44,953 nucleotides of DNA from Alphaproteobacteria bacterium CG11_big_fil_rev_8_21_14_0_20_39_49 (GTDB lineage Bacteria; Pseudomonadota; Alphaproteobacteria; Rickettsiales; UBA6187), in the NCBI GenBank assembly GCA_002787635.1, contig PCXK01000026.1, positions 72,791 to 117,743 of the forward strand. The letters run 5' to 3'. The notes beneath the pieces were generated by a model. The model saw only the letters and a list, made by a program, of their open reading frames with translations. It did no database searches and was not told where the DNA came from. Shown here piece by piece: positions 16,717 through 25,845 of this stretch. The translations under genes and the position numbers were made by a program. The number at the start of each line of letters is the position of its first letter. Within the stretch, counting starts at the first letter, position 1.

Positions 16717-17415
16717 TTAAACAAGATTAGCAATATTTTTCATATCGAAGTTTTCCAAAACTATAACTTCTTTAAAATTCAGCTTTGATATAACATATTT
16801 AATGTTTTCGCTCAAACAAAAGCAAGTTGTATTTTTAAAATCATATTTACCGGCATGTTCTGCAAATACTTCGGCGGTTCTTTTTGAAAAGAGAAAAACA
16901 TAATCAAATTTTTTATCTTCAAAGTATTTTTTACATTTTGAGGATATTTTTTTGACAGGCATTGAACTATAGACCACCACCCTTGTTAATTTAAATCCTT
17001 CCGGCTTTAGGTCGTTAGCTATTATATCGCCTGAAATATACAATAAACCGCCACCTCTAGGCGAAAAGTTCTTTTCTATATATTTTTTGAGATTTTCAAC
17101 ATTCCCCTTAGAAGAAAACACTTTTTCAAATCCAAGCTCTTTTGCCACCTGTGCGGTTTTTTCACCTACGGCGACTATATCTTTTTTTGTATAACCTACA
17201 GCCCTAACCGCATTGGCACTAGTTGCAACCATTAGCTGACAGCTATCCAGATACGGGCGTATCACTTTATTGGCATTTTGATAAAACTGAATTTCTAAAA
17301 ACGGCTCTATAAAGCTTTCAACCCCGATTTTTGCAAGATCTTCCTCAAATTTCTTAGAATCTATATAAGGTCTTGTAACCAATGCTAGTTTTTTTTCTTT
17401 AACCATTTTTTTCAT
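16717..17415 (-). CDS. hemD: Uroporphyrinogen-III synthase
   Basis: HemD cyclises hydroxymethylbilane to uroporphyrinogen III with inversion of ring D. The 232-residue product shows the two-lobed, weakly conserved family pattern. LALVTRPYIDSKKF comes near the start, VATSANAVRAV and the IVAVGEKTAQVAKELGF segment follow, then LLYISGDI and DYVFLFSKRTAEVFAEH. It forms a unit with the mic60-like gene downstream. The usual partner hemC is not upstream; the divergent XRE gene stands there instead. HemD is a fast-evolving family, so confidence rests on motifs plus neighbour. Confidence 0.87.
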   Translation of the reverse strand: MKKMVKEKKLALVTRPYIDSKKFEEDLAKIGVESFIEPFLEIQFYQNANKVIRPYLDSCQLMVATSANAVRAVGYTKKDIVAVGEKTAQVAKELGFEKVFSSKGNVENLKKYIEKNFSPRGGGLLYISGDIIANDLKPEGFKLTRVVVYSSMPVKKISSKCKKYFEDKKFDYVFLFSKRTAEVFAEHAGKYDFKNTTCFCLSENIKYVISKLNFKEVIVLENFDMKNIANLV

Positions 17416-17595
17416 GAGAATTTATTTTTAGTTGAAATTATACTTAAAAATTCCGCTAAGTAAATTCAATCTAAAATCTTTTTTAACAAACGCCCTCAAC
17501 CCGAAAGAACAAATATTAGCCCAAAACTCAATTTTTAATTGATTAACCTCACAAAACAAATATTTTAAATTAAAAAATTAAAACATAAACGTATT

Positions 17596-18249
17596 ATGAA
17601 TTCAAAAGATCAAATTATGATTAAACGCCTCAAAGAACAAATGAAAATTTCCGGTATTAATGCCAGACAATTATCACTAAAGGCAAATGTGGGTAAATCG
17701 TTTATATACGATATATTAAGCGGCAAATCCACAAATCCCACAACCAAGAAAATTCAGGCGGTCGCAGACGCTTTAGGAGTCAGCTTACCGTATCTGATGC
17801 ATGATAGCTGCAATGATAATCTTAAAAACACAGATGAATATGTTTTTATAAAAAATCTTTCGCCGGAAGATTTTAACGATTTGCAAAAAAATAGTACCTG
17901 TAAAAAAACAAGGATATCTTTTAAAAAAGACCGGATAAACAACTCGCCGTACACCAATCCGGAAAATATCCGTACGGTAACGATAGACGGCGACTATATG
18001 GAGCCTACTTTGCTAAACGGAGATATAACACTTGTGGATATTTCAAAAAAAACTCCCACCCCGCCGGGGATATATATCTTATATGACGGTCTTGGTTTGG
18101 TAGTAAAAAGGCTGGAAAGTATAAAGAAATCAAATGAGAGTCTTATCCGTGTAACGGCTGATAACAAAAATTACAAATCCTATGAATGTTCCTTATCGGA
18201 GTTGAATATTATAGGGCGTATAATCGGGTTTTCAAGAGCTGTCGGTTAA
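17596..18249 (+). CDS. XRE-family regulator with S24 (LexA-like) domain lacking the catalytic Ser
   Basis: The 217-residue product has an N-terminal helix-turn-helix (about 8-66: NARQLSLKANVGKSFIYDIL) and a C-terminal peptidase S24 domain like phage CI and LexA repressors. In self-cleaving members the active site is Ser in GDSMEPT plus a Lys. Here the motif reads GDYMEPTL, so position 134 is Tyr, while Lys171 (VVKRL) remains. No typical Ala-Gly cleavage site is obvious. It may therefore be a stable repressor/activator that uses S24 only for dimerisation. It is divergent from hemD and overlaps the convergent pilin-like gene by 4 bases. No prophage genes surround it. Targets unknown. Confidence 0.88.
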   Translation: MNSKDQIMIKRLKEQMKISGINARQLSLKANVGKSFIYDILSGKSTNPTTKKIQAVADALGVSLPYLMHDSCNDNLKNTDEYVFIKNLSPEDFNDLQKNSTCKKTRISFKKDRINNSPYTNPENIRTVTIDGDYMEPTLLNGDITLVDISKKTPTPPGIYILYDGLGLVVKRLESIKKSNESLIRVTADNKNYKSYECSLSELNIIGRIIGFSRAVG

Positions 18250-18950
18250 GGCGCTTCAAAAAATATCAGACATTTTCCATCATCATCGGAATAGTCGTAA
18301 GTGGCTGAAGTTAAAGCACCAAAATAGTCACCTTCTGTAACACAGCCACTATCGAACCTCGTAGTAAAGTTTCTACTAGCTTTAATCCGACCATCACTTG
18401 CCAGACCGTCGTCAAGTTTTGTATCAAGACTGATAGTATCTTTAGTTGACATATACTGATGTAACCTGTTTGTTGAATCTATATCTCCGATTTGTAGTTG
18501 CCATTTATTACTACTACCATAAAGAATGTTAGGGGAGAGTATCCGGTAATAAACCCCATCTCCAAAAGGTGTAACGGAGTTTGTATGAGCATGTTCAGGA
18601 TTTGGTCCTTCTACATATTTTGTGTAGAGATTTTCTACTTGTAAAACTTCCCAAAAACCCTGATGCTCATTTGAATTGTGATTCATTATCCCGTTACCGT
18701 TACCGTTTTGTATGGAAGGATAGTAGGATTGTATATTCCTTATATCTCCGGGTAGGGCATTATACTGTAGTTTAAATGTATTAATTGCGGTTCTAACCTG
18801 ATTTACATCGGAAATTAAGTTCCGTAGCTTTGCTTGTTTTACGAGTGACTGCCCTCCGACAACTCCGGCAACAATAAGGCCTATAAGAACTATAACTATA
18901 GAAAGCTCAATAAGGGTGAAGCCAAACCCTTTTTGTTCGAAAAAACGCAT
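18246..18950 (-). CDS. Prepilin-like protein (orphan pseudopilin family)
   Basis: The 234-residue product begins MRFFEQKGFG, then FTLIELSIVIVLIGLIVAGV, a class type IV prepilin signal with Glu at mature position 5. Its N-terminal helix is nearly identical to that at 9132-9905 (VGGQ.LVKQAKLRNLISD). The mature part repeats the family pattern: YNALPGDI, QNGNGNG, and a C-terminal LDTKLDDGLASDGRI block. Two cysteines follow before ..CLIFF. It overlaps the XRE gene end by 4 bases. It stands alone, with a long noncoding stretch between it and dnaE. The role is unknown and is discussed with the other family members. Confidence 0.86.
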   Translation of the reverse strand: MRFFEQKGFGFTLIELSIVIVLIGLIVAGVVGGQSLVKQAKLRNLISDVNQVRTAINTFKLQYNALPGDIRNIQSYYPSIQNGNGNGIMNHNSNEHQGFWEVLQVENLYTKYVEGPNPEHAHTNSVTPFGDGVYYRILSPNILYGSSNKWQLQIGDIDSTNRLHQYMSTKDTISLDTKLDDGLASDGRIKASRNFTTRFDSGCVTEGDYFGALTSATYDYSDDDGKCLIFFEAP

Positions 18951-19084
18951 ACCTCATACCTTAAAAAATTTTAGTGTTTTTGCTTTTCAATAATCATGTG
19001 AACGCCAAGCAAGGTGTATTGAAAATGAAAAATACTATACTGCCCTTGTTCTTGTAATACAACTATTATTAATTTTCCATTAAA

Positions 19085-19120
19085 GGATTGTTTACTAAAT
19101 ATATATTTAGTAAACAGTCC
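19085..19120. repeat. 36-nt palindrome in the dnaE upstream region
   Basis: GGATTGTTTACTAAATAT reads into its near-perfect reverse complement (one mismatch in 18 pairs), with almost no loop. It lies in the 223-base gap between the divergent pilin-like gene and dnaE, about 55 bases before the dnaE ATG. It could be an operator, a transcription stop, or one more repeat; nothing decides between them. Confidence 0.7.
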
Positions 19121-19173
19121 CTCCATTAATTTTCCCGTTTTAAAATAGCAATCACCTTGCTATATTCGAGATT

Positions 19174-22100
19174 ATGAAAAAAGAAGATACGTTCATACAT
19201 TTAAGGGTACATAGTTCATATTCTCTGTTGGAAGGTGCGATTACACCTAAAGATATGGTTAAACTATGCAAAAAATACCGCCAGCCTGCAGTAGCTATAA
19301 CCGATTCGGGAAATTTATTCGGTTCATTGGAGTTTTCAGGTGCGTGTACCGAAGAAGGGGTACAACCTATTATAGGCTGCATCATTGCAGTGGATTTTGC
19401 TACTCAGAAGAGTCGGTTTTCTACACCTATCTATGATAAATTATTATTACTGGCAAAAGATGATGGCGGATACTTAAACCTTTTAAAACTTGTCAGTAAA
19501 TCATTTTTAGAAACACCTTCCGATGAAAAAGCACATATCTCCGTTGACGACCTGAAAAAATATAACAACGGATTAATAGCGCTAACAGGCGGTGATGACG
19601 GCATAATCAACCGCTTATTACTTGAAAAACAGACCGATGCCGCAGAAAAAGAACTTCTGAATCTAAAAAACATATTCGGTGACAGGTTATATATTGAGCT
19701 GATGCGTCTTGAATCGCTGACCGAAGATGAAACCGAACGTCCATTAATAGACTTTGCTTATAAACACAATATTCCTTTGGTGGCAACTAATGATGTATAT
19801 TTTGCCGATCAGGGCGTGCATGAGGCTCATGACGCATTAATGTGTATTGCCGACGGACGCTATGTAACCGAACAAAACCGCAAGAAAGTCGGCAAACAGA
19901 ATTATTTTAAGTCCACACGTGAGATGGCGGAATTATTCAAGGATATCCCGGAAGCTATAGAAAATACCATAAATATAGCAAAACGCTGTAGCGTAATGTC
20001 CGAATACCGCAAACCCATGCTTCCCCATTTTGATTGCGGTGAGGGTCGCTCCGAAGCCGAGGAGCTAAAGAAACAGGCAAAAGAAGGGTTGCAACTAAGG
20101 CTTGAGACCCATGTTTATAAAGACGGTCAGACAGAAGATGAAAGAACGAAAATAGACGAAGAATATTTTTCCCGTCTTGATTTTGAACTTAATGTTATCA
20201 ACACCATGGATTTCCCCGGCTACTTTTTGATAGTATCCGATTTCATAAAGTGGAGTAAGAAAAACAATATACCCGTAGGACCGGGTCGTGGTTCGGGAGC
20301 CGGTTCGGTTGTTGCGTGGAGCTTACAGATAACCGACCTTGACCCGCTTCGTTTCGGGCTGCTTTTCGAGCGTTTTTTAAATCCCGAACGTGTATCTATG
20401 CCCGATTTCGATATCGACTTTTGTCAGGAACGCCGTGAGGAGGTTATACGATATGTACAAGCAAAATACGGGCGTGACAGGGTTGCACAGATTATTACAT
20501 TCGGAAAGCTACAGGCACGGGCGGTAATACGTGATGTCGGGCGTGTGTTGCAAATGCCTTACGGGCAGATAGATCGCATTTCCAAGATGATACCTTTTAA
20601 CCCCATTGACCCCGTAACTTTGCAAAAAGCCATTGATATGGACAGAAACTTCAAACAGATGGTTGATGAGGATAAAGAAATAGCTAAACTGGTAAATACC
20701 AGCCTGAAGCTTGAAGGATTAAACCGCCACGCCTCAACTCACGCAGCAGGTGTAGTAATAGCCGACAGACCTTTAGAAGAACTTGTCCCCGTCTATCGTG
20801 ACCCACGCTCTGACATGCCTGTTTGCGGATATTCTATGAAATACGCCGAGGGTTCAGGTTTGGTAAAGTTTGACTTTTTGGGCTTAAAAACCCTGACCGT
20901 AATATCAAAAACCTGCGAGTTCGTGCGGCAAAAGGGCATAGATATAGACATCTCGAAAATACCGATAGATGACAAAAAATCATTCGATATGATATCAAAA
21001 GGCGATTCTATCGGCGTATTCCAGATAGAGAGTGCGGGAATGCGTGATACTTTACGCAAAATGAAACCCGATAACATCGAAGACATAATAGCACTTATAT
21101 CTTTATACCGTCCCGGTCCAATGGATAATATACCTGCATATATCAGGCGTAAACACGGCGAGGAAGAACCTGACTACCTAGACCCTATGCTGGAAGGAAT
21201 TTTAAAAGAAACATACGGAGTTATTATCTATCAGGAACAGGTAATGCAGATAGCACAGGTTATGGGCGGTTATAGCCTCGGCGGTGCAGACTTGCTGCGG
21301 CGTGCCATGGGTAAGAAGATAGCTTCCGAGATGGATCAGCAACGAAAAATATTCGTAGACGGTGCAATAAAAAACGGCGTAAAAAAGGAAAAAGCAAGCT
21401 CTATCTTTGATTTAGTAGCAAAGTTCGCAGGTTACGGATTCAACAAGTCACACGCTGCCGCATATGCCATGATATCATACCAGACGGCATATTTAAAAGC
21501 TCATTATCCGGTAGAGTTTTTATCGGCTTCCATGAATCTGGATATACATGATACCGATAAAATAAACACCTTCCGTGCCGAAGCCGTTGAGCAAAAAATA
21601 ACCCTGCTACCTCCCGATATCAACAAATCTTTTGCATATTTCAGACCCGAAAAAACGGAGAACGGAGAGCTTGCTATCCGCTATGGTTTGGGTGCTTTGA
21701 AAAATGTAGGTACTACCGCTATGGGAATATTGGAAAAAGAGCGGAATGAAAACGGTGAGTTTAAAGATATTTTTGATTTAGCATCAAGATGTGGCGGTCA
21801 GGTAATGAACAAACGCCAGATGGAAAGTCTGGTAAAGTCGGGTGCTTTTGACAACCTTCACAACAACCGTAAACAGATTTTTGACGCTATAGAATCAATA
21901 TTACGATATAGTTCTATGGTAAATTCAGAGAAAAACAGCAACCAGTCAAGCCTGTTCGGAGGTGATGAGCAGTCAAAAACCGATCAGCCCAAGTTGCCTG
22001 AAACAATTGACTGGGCATCGCTGGAACGCATGAATAACGAATTTGAGTCCGTCGGCTTATATCTTAACAGACACCCCCTTGAGATATATGCAAATATATT

Positions 22101-22632
22101 GAGAAAAATAAACGTAGTACCTTATAACGAGCTTGTAAACACCCTTGCAGGCGGTAACAACTCTATAAAAATAGCAGGCGTGTTAATAGCTAAAAAAATG
22201 CGCTCATCTCCAAGAGGGCGTTTTGCTACCGTTTCATTTTCCGATACATCGGGTATCTTTGAGATATCCATATTTAACGAGGACGTATTATCCGATGCAA
22301 GGGACTTACTTGAGCCGGGAACGGTATTGTTAATGGAAGTTGATGCAAAAAAAGATGACGGCGGCATCAGGATGAATGCAAATTCGGTAAAAAACATCGA
22401 AGACTTACAACTTAATTATCATTTACAGATACATCTTGATAACTCTAACGGCATCGAAAAACTAAAAGAAACCGTCGGCGAGCCTGCTACAAGAAAAACA
22501 AAAATCTCTTTTGTTACTCAAACCGATAAACACACCGTTCATGTTGAACTAAAAGATACATATGACGTAAGTGCGTCAGCAATTGAGTTCCTAAAAGAAA
22601 TAGAGGGAGTAAGGGAAGTTATTGAGGTTTGA
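19174..22632 (+). CDS. dnaE: DNA polymerase III subunit alpha
   Basis: DnaE is the replicative polymerase. The 1152-residue product has an N-terminal PHP domain (HLRVHSSYSLLEGAI) and the palm domain with GPGRGSGAGSVVAW. The catalytic aspartates are in PDFDIDF (Asp411, Asp413). After the fingers and the beta-binding region comes the helix-hairpin-helix part (FNKSHAAAYAMISYQTAY). An OB fold near residues 990-1075 (IAGVLIAKKMRSSPRGRFA) and a C-terminal tau-binding tail end the protein. Length and order are normal for DnaE1. It stands alone, downstream of the palindrome at 19085. The proofreading subunit dnaQ is about 7 kb further right, across the putative origin. Confidence 0.97.
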   Translation: MKKEDTFIHLRVHSSYSLLEGAITPKDMVKLCKKYRQPAVAITDSGNLFGSLEFSGACTEEGVQPIIGCIIAVDFATQKSRFSTPIYDKLLLLAKDDGGYLNLLKLVSKSFLETPSDEKAHISVDDLKKYNNGLIALTGGDDGIINRLLLEKQTDAAEKELLNLKNIFGDRLYIELMRLESLTEDETERPLIDFAYKHNIPLVATNDVYFADQGVHEAHDALMCIADGRYVTEQNRKKVGKQNYFKSTREMAELFKDIPEAIENTINIAKRCSVMSEYRKPMLPHFDCGEGRSEAEELKKQAKEGLQLRLETHVYKDGQTEDERTKIDEEYFSRLDFELNVINTMDFPGYFLIVSDFIKWSKKNNIPVGPGRGSGAGSVVAWSLQITDLDPLRFGLLFERFLNPERVSMPDFDIDFCQERREEVIRYVQAKYGRDRVAQIITFGKLQARAVIRDVGRVLQMPYGQIDRISKMIPFNPIDPVTLQKAIDMDRNFKQMVDEDKEIAKLVNTSLKLEGLNRHASTHAAGVVIADRPLEELVPVYRDPRSDMPVCGYSMKYAEGSGLVKFDFLGLKTLTVISKTCEFVRQKGIDIDISKIPIDDKKSFDMISKGDSIGVFQIESAGMRDTLRKMKPDNIEDIIALISLYRPGPMDNIPAYIRRKHGEEEPDYLDPMLEGILKETYGVIIYQEQVMQIAQVMGGYSLGGADLLRRAMGKKIASEMDQQRKIFVDGAIKNGVKKEKASSIFDLVAKFAGYGFNKSHAAAYAMISYQTAYLKAHYPVEFLSASMNLDIHDTDKINTFRAEAVEQKITLLPPDINKSFAYFRPEKTENGELAIRYGLGALKNVGTTAMGILEKERNENGEFKDIFDLASRCGGQVMNKRQMESLVKSGAFDNLHNNRKQIFDAIESILRYSSMVNSEKNSNQSSLFGGDEQSKTDQPKLPETIDWASLERMNNEFESVGLYLNRHPLEIYANILRKINVVPYNELVNTLAGGNNSIKIAGVLIAKKMRSSPRGRFATVSFSDTSGIFEISIFNEDVLSDARDLLEPGTVLLMEVDAKKDDGGIRMNANSVKNIEDLQLNYHLQIHLDNSNGIEKLKETVGEPATRKTKISFVTQTDKHTVHVELKDTYDVSASAIEFLKEIEGVREVIEV

Positions 22633-22726
22633 TTTTACCGCTTATTTATTTTGAATTTATTTCCACATGGTATATTTCCCATTGATATATTAAAATATGA
22701 GTAGTAAAACAACGGATATAGTATAG

Positions 22727-22882
22727 TAAATAATAGTTACTTAGTTTAGGCATTGCTGACTAAACATCGTTTTTGTCATACTGAATTTATTTCAGTATCT
22801 TTTTTATCTCTGAATAGATGCTGAAACAAGTTCAGCATGACAGGTTAATTTGACAGACAAGAATAAAAGTAACTATTATTTA
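22727..22882. repeat. MITE/REPIN-like composite element with 16-bp terminal inverted repeats
   Basis: TAAATAATAGTTACTT at 22727-22742 is the exact reverse complement of 22867-22882. Between them are a piece homologous to the 11973 repeat arm (22749-22777) and two inverted 26-nt units. The first is 22775-22800 (GTCAT...ATCT) and the second is 22816-22841 (AGAT...ATGAC), separated by 15 nt. No open reading frame is inside. It fills most of the dnaE-DUF350 gap (22633-22912). The rest of that gap is plain AT-rich sequence. Confidence 0.85.
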
Positions 22883-22912
22883 TAACATAACCAACAAAAA
22901 AGGTATTTGACA

Positions 22913-23830
22913 GTGGAAGGAACGGATATAATATTAGATAGTGCGGGTGCTTCGTTTTTTGACGGACAGCTTAATTTAGTTCTTCTTTGTAATCTGGCAA
23001 TCGCTATAGCAATATTTACATCTATAAGGTGGCTTTCGGGTGTGGTGTCACACACTAACCCTAATAAGGAACTATTAAAGAAGGATAACCCCGCATTCGG
23101 TATATCCTTAAGTGCGGTTGTTCTGGCAGTTACAATCGTATTAACGGGGGCAATATACGGAGACCCTATATATGCGTTGGAAGATTCCGTTATTTCTGTA
23201 GGATTATACGGAATAATAGGCTTGGTATTACTTACCGTTGCAAGAATTATTTTTGAAAAAGTTGCCCTCCCTGATATTTCCATAAGGGACGAGATAATAA
23301 AAGGTAATATTTCAGCGGCAATAGCCGACGCCGGAAATGTGATAGCAGCTGCTATAATCATAAGGGCAATGATGGTATGGGTAGATGCAAATACCATAGA
23401 AGGAATAGCTGTTGTTCTGATAGGATTCTCCATATCTCAGGCTATTTTGACGGCTACAACCATTTTACGTACACGTAAATTTGCAAAAAAGCTCGGCAAA
23501 ACATATCAGGAACATTTCACTGAAGGCAATACGTCAGCCGCACTTAGATTTGCCGGAAGAAAAATAGGTACGGCTTTTGCTATAACCGCTGCGGCAAATG
23601 TATTATTATTTGAGGAAATCGATATAAAAATGCTAGTATTATACTGGTCTTTATTGTCGGTTATAATGATATTAGCCTTAAGCATTCTCGCTTTTATAGC
23701 CAACAAGATAATATTATTTCATGTGGACACCGACGGCGAGGTTATAAGGCAGCATAATATAGCCATAGGTATAATACAGTGCGTAATTTACATATCGCTA
23801 GGAATGTTATTATCCGAATTATTGGCGTAA
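22913..23830 (+). CDS. DUF350-family membrane protein (two DUF350 units)
   Basis: The roughly 305-residue product has about eight hydrophobic helices arranged as two similar halves. The second half starts near residue 150 (GNISAAIADAGNVIAAAIII matches NPAFGISLSAVVLAVTIVL in the first). This repeat pattern is the DUF350 (YjfL-like) family, inner-membrane proteins of unknown function. The GTG at 22913 is preferred because AAAGG lies 9 bases upstream; a TTG at 22907 is an alternative. The right inverted repeat of the composite element ends about 30 bases upstream of the start, so the element lies in the leader or promoter of this gene. Confidence 0.8.
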   Translation: MEGTDIILDSAGASFFDGQLNLVLLCNLAIAIAIFTSIRWLSGVVSHTNPNKELLKKDNPAFGISLSAVVLAVTIVLTGAIYGDPIYALEDSVISVGLYGIIGLVLLTVARIIFEKVALPDISIRDEIIKGNISAAIADAGNVIAAAIIIRAMMVWVDANTIEGIAVVLIGFSISQAILTATTILRTRKFAKKLGKTYQEHFTEGNTSAALRFAGRKIGTAFAITAAANVLLFEEIDIKMLVLYWSLLSVIMILALSILAFIANKIILFHVDTDGEVIRQHNIAIGIIQCVIYISLGMLLSELLA

Positions 23831-23832
23831 TG

Positions 23833-24510
23833 TTATTTTATAACATACCAGTATCTGCACCACCGGTTGCCGTTGATAATACCGCAGTAATCCGATAACC
23901 GTTGCTCCCCTAGTTTTTCCTTTAGGGAATAGACCTCTTCGGGTTTTAAGAATCCTGAAGTATTTCCCGTAACAGAGTTCGGCTCATCTGCCTTTTCAAG
24001 GCTTGGTAATGCCGTTGCATTTCCGTAGAATACGTTAATAGATACCTCGTCTTTAGTACCGTTATAAAGTGATATTCCCATCTTGGGATTTAAGGTACTT
24101 GTCGGAATACCTTTTCCAAGTGTTATTGATGAATCGAACTTTTCGTTTAACATATATGCAAGGCTAAGCTGCTCAAAAACATGGCTCATCTCACCACCAT
24201 AGGTGTACTCGTCGGAAAAACGCCCTTCCTTTGTTCTTATAGTGGAGTCACCATTGCCGTTTTGAGTAGAAGACCAGATATCTTCAGCATTTTTAAAATC
24301 TCCCGGCATAGCTTTATATTTTAGCCCAAAACTATTAAATGCCGATTCCAATTCAGATAAATACTTTATTTCATTACTTATTTTGGCCTGATGTTCAATC
24401 AATCCTTTTACTAAAATACCCGAAATAATAAGACCCGTTACTATCAGTATCATCAACACTTCAAGTATTGTAATTCCTTTTTGAATTTTATAATTTGTTA
24501 CGGTTATCAT
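23833..24510 (-). CDS. Prepilin-like protein, divergent family member
   Basis: The product (225 residues from the preferred ATG) has the leader MITVTNYKIQKG followed by ITILEVLMILIVTGLIISGI. This is a prepilin signal with Glu at mature position 5 and Ile instead of Phe at +1. It keeps YKAMPGDFKNA and QNGNGD, but the later part differs from the other members and lacks the DDG block. It ends with two close cysteines (DYCGIINGNRWCRYW). A start 12 codons further upstream (24546) is possible but would add a second hydrophobic stretch before the leader. It sits 2 bases from the convergent DUF350 gene and 61 bases after hemH on the same strand. Confidence 0.78.
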   Translation of the reverse strand: MITVTNYKIQKGITILEVLMILIVTGLIISGILVKGLIEHQAKISNEIKYLSELESAFNSFGLKYKAMPGDFKNAEDIWSSTQNGNGDSTIRTKEGRFSDEYTYGGEMSHVFEQLSLAYMLNEKFDSSITLGKGIPTSTLNPKMGISLYNGTKDEVSINVFYGNATALPSLEKADEPNSVTGNTSGFLKPEEVYSLKEKLGEQRLSDYCGIINGNRWCRYWYVIK

Positions 24511-24571
24511 TGAAAAAACGCTAAATAATGTCCTTAAATATAACACATTATAGCATTTTACTTATAGAAAA

Positions 24572-25606
24572 TCACTGTTTATTAAAACACTTAGAAAACC
24601 AGTCGGGACAAATTCTTTTTCCTTCATTCGAACATGCCTTTTTATCTTCAGGTGCGTTCTTACAAATATCTGCCAACGATCTTATAAAATCCTTTTCAAC
24701 CGATAGGGTTGGAACCCTTATATATTCTTTAACATTATTTTCATCTGCCAATTTTTTATATTCTATATCCAGTTCAACCAAAGTCTCGGAATGTTCGGAC
24801 ACAAAAGCTATCGGCACAAGCACCACCGACTTACCCTCTTTACCAGCTCTTACGATTTCCTCATCGGTACTTGGTTTTATCCACTCAAGAGGTCCTACCC
24901 TTGACTGGTAACATACGTTCCAATCAAGATTATCTATTTCTATCTTTTTAGCTATTTTTTCCGCCCCCTGCTCCACCTGCCATTGATAAGGATCGCCTTT
25001 ATCAATTATTTTTTTCGGTAGTCCGTGTGCAGAAAATAATATCCTGATACTATCCTTATTTTTAACCCTTTTTATCGCATCATTTATCAAGTTCAAATGC
25101 GACTTAATAAATTTTTCCTCATAAGGATAGCAGCATATAGTTTTTGTCGGAACTTCCAGCCATGCTTTTTTAGCGTTATTATTCCAGTCATTTACAGATG
25201 AAGCTGTTGTCGTAGTTGAAAATTGCGGATATAGCGGCAGCAATATAATCTCATCAGGATTATAATTTTTCACCTCCGTCACCACCTCATGCGAAAAAGG
25301 GTGCCAGTAACGCATACAAATAAATACTTTGTATGCGTCACCACCTCCTTCATTCAAAATCGCTTCTAAGGCATCTTTCTGCGCTATTGTTTGGGGTATT
25401 ATAGTAGACTTGCCCCCCATATGTGAATAAATTTCCTGAGCTGTCTTTTCACGCTTTGATGATATAAGCTTTGCCAATATAAACCGCATAGGGTTAGGAA
25501 CCGATATTATCGCCTTATCGTTAAACAGATTAAATAGGAACGGCTTAACTGCGTTTAAGCTGTCAGGGCCTCCAAGGTTAAATAATATTACGGCTTTTTT
25601 TTGCAT
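24572..25606 (-). CDS. hemH: Ferrochelatase
   Basis: HemH inserts Fe2+ into protoporphyrin IX, the last step of heme synthesis, at the inner membrane face. The product (344 residues) starts [20 protein letters not shown], the family N-terminus. It has the catalytic-His motif [11 protein letters not shown] and [19 protein letters not shown]. The [19 protein letters not shown] segment carries the conserved Glu. An upstream in-frame ATG at 25708 would add 34 residues that run through a repeat element and are not part of the family. It is downstream of hemE in the same direction, separated by about 240 bases that include a REPIN-like repeat. Confidence 0.95.
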   Translation of the reverse strand: MQKKAVILFNLGGPDSLNAVKPFLFNLFNDKAIISVPNPMRFILAKLISSKREKTAQEIYSHMGGKSTIIPQTIAQKDALEAILNEGGGDAYKVFICMRYWHPFSHEVVTEVKNYNPDEIILLPLYPQFSTTTTASSVNDWNNNAKKAWLEVPTKTICCYPYEEKFIKSHLNLINDAIKRVKNKDSIRILFSAHGLPKKIIDKGDPYQWQVEQGAEKIAKKIEIDNLDWNVCYQSRVGPLEWIKPSTDEEIVRAGKEGKSVVLVPIAFVSEHSETLVELDIEYKKLADENNVKEYIRVPTLSVEKDFIRSLADICKNAPEDKKACSNEGKRICPDWFSKCFNKQ

Positions 25607-25666
25607 TACATATCCATGAAAAATTGTCATTTTAAATTTATAATATTTCCAAATTTTATGGATAAT

Positions 25667-25746
25667 GTCATCCCCTGAATTTTCGTAGAAAATTATAAGG
25701 GATCTCATCGTAATAAGAAAAGATCCCCGAACAAGTCGGGGATGAC
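25667..25746. repeat. REPIN-like double hairpin between hemE and hemH
   Basis: The outer ends GTCATCCCC (25667-25675) and GGGGATGAC (25738-25746) are inverted repeats. Inside are two units: 25667-25705 (GTCAT...ATCT) and 25721-25746 (AGAT-CCCCGA-loop-TCGGGG-ATGAC). They are separated by 15 nt, the same spacer length as in the element at 22775-22841. The hairpin arms differ in sequence but keep pairing. Confidence 0.8.
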
Positions 25747-25845
25747 AACCTCAAGGGTAGTTATAAAAAAAATTTAGAAATAAATTCAGCACTATCAACT
25801 CAAAAATTCGCTGACACAATGCCACCCGCTACAAATTTAAACAAG

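Noticed and set aside
17596-18950. Prophage remnant suggested by a CI/LexA-like repressor
   Set aside because: No integrase, structural or lysis gene is nearby; neighbours are hemD, a pilin-like gene and dnaE.
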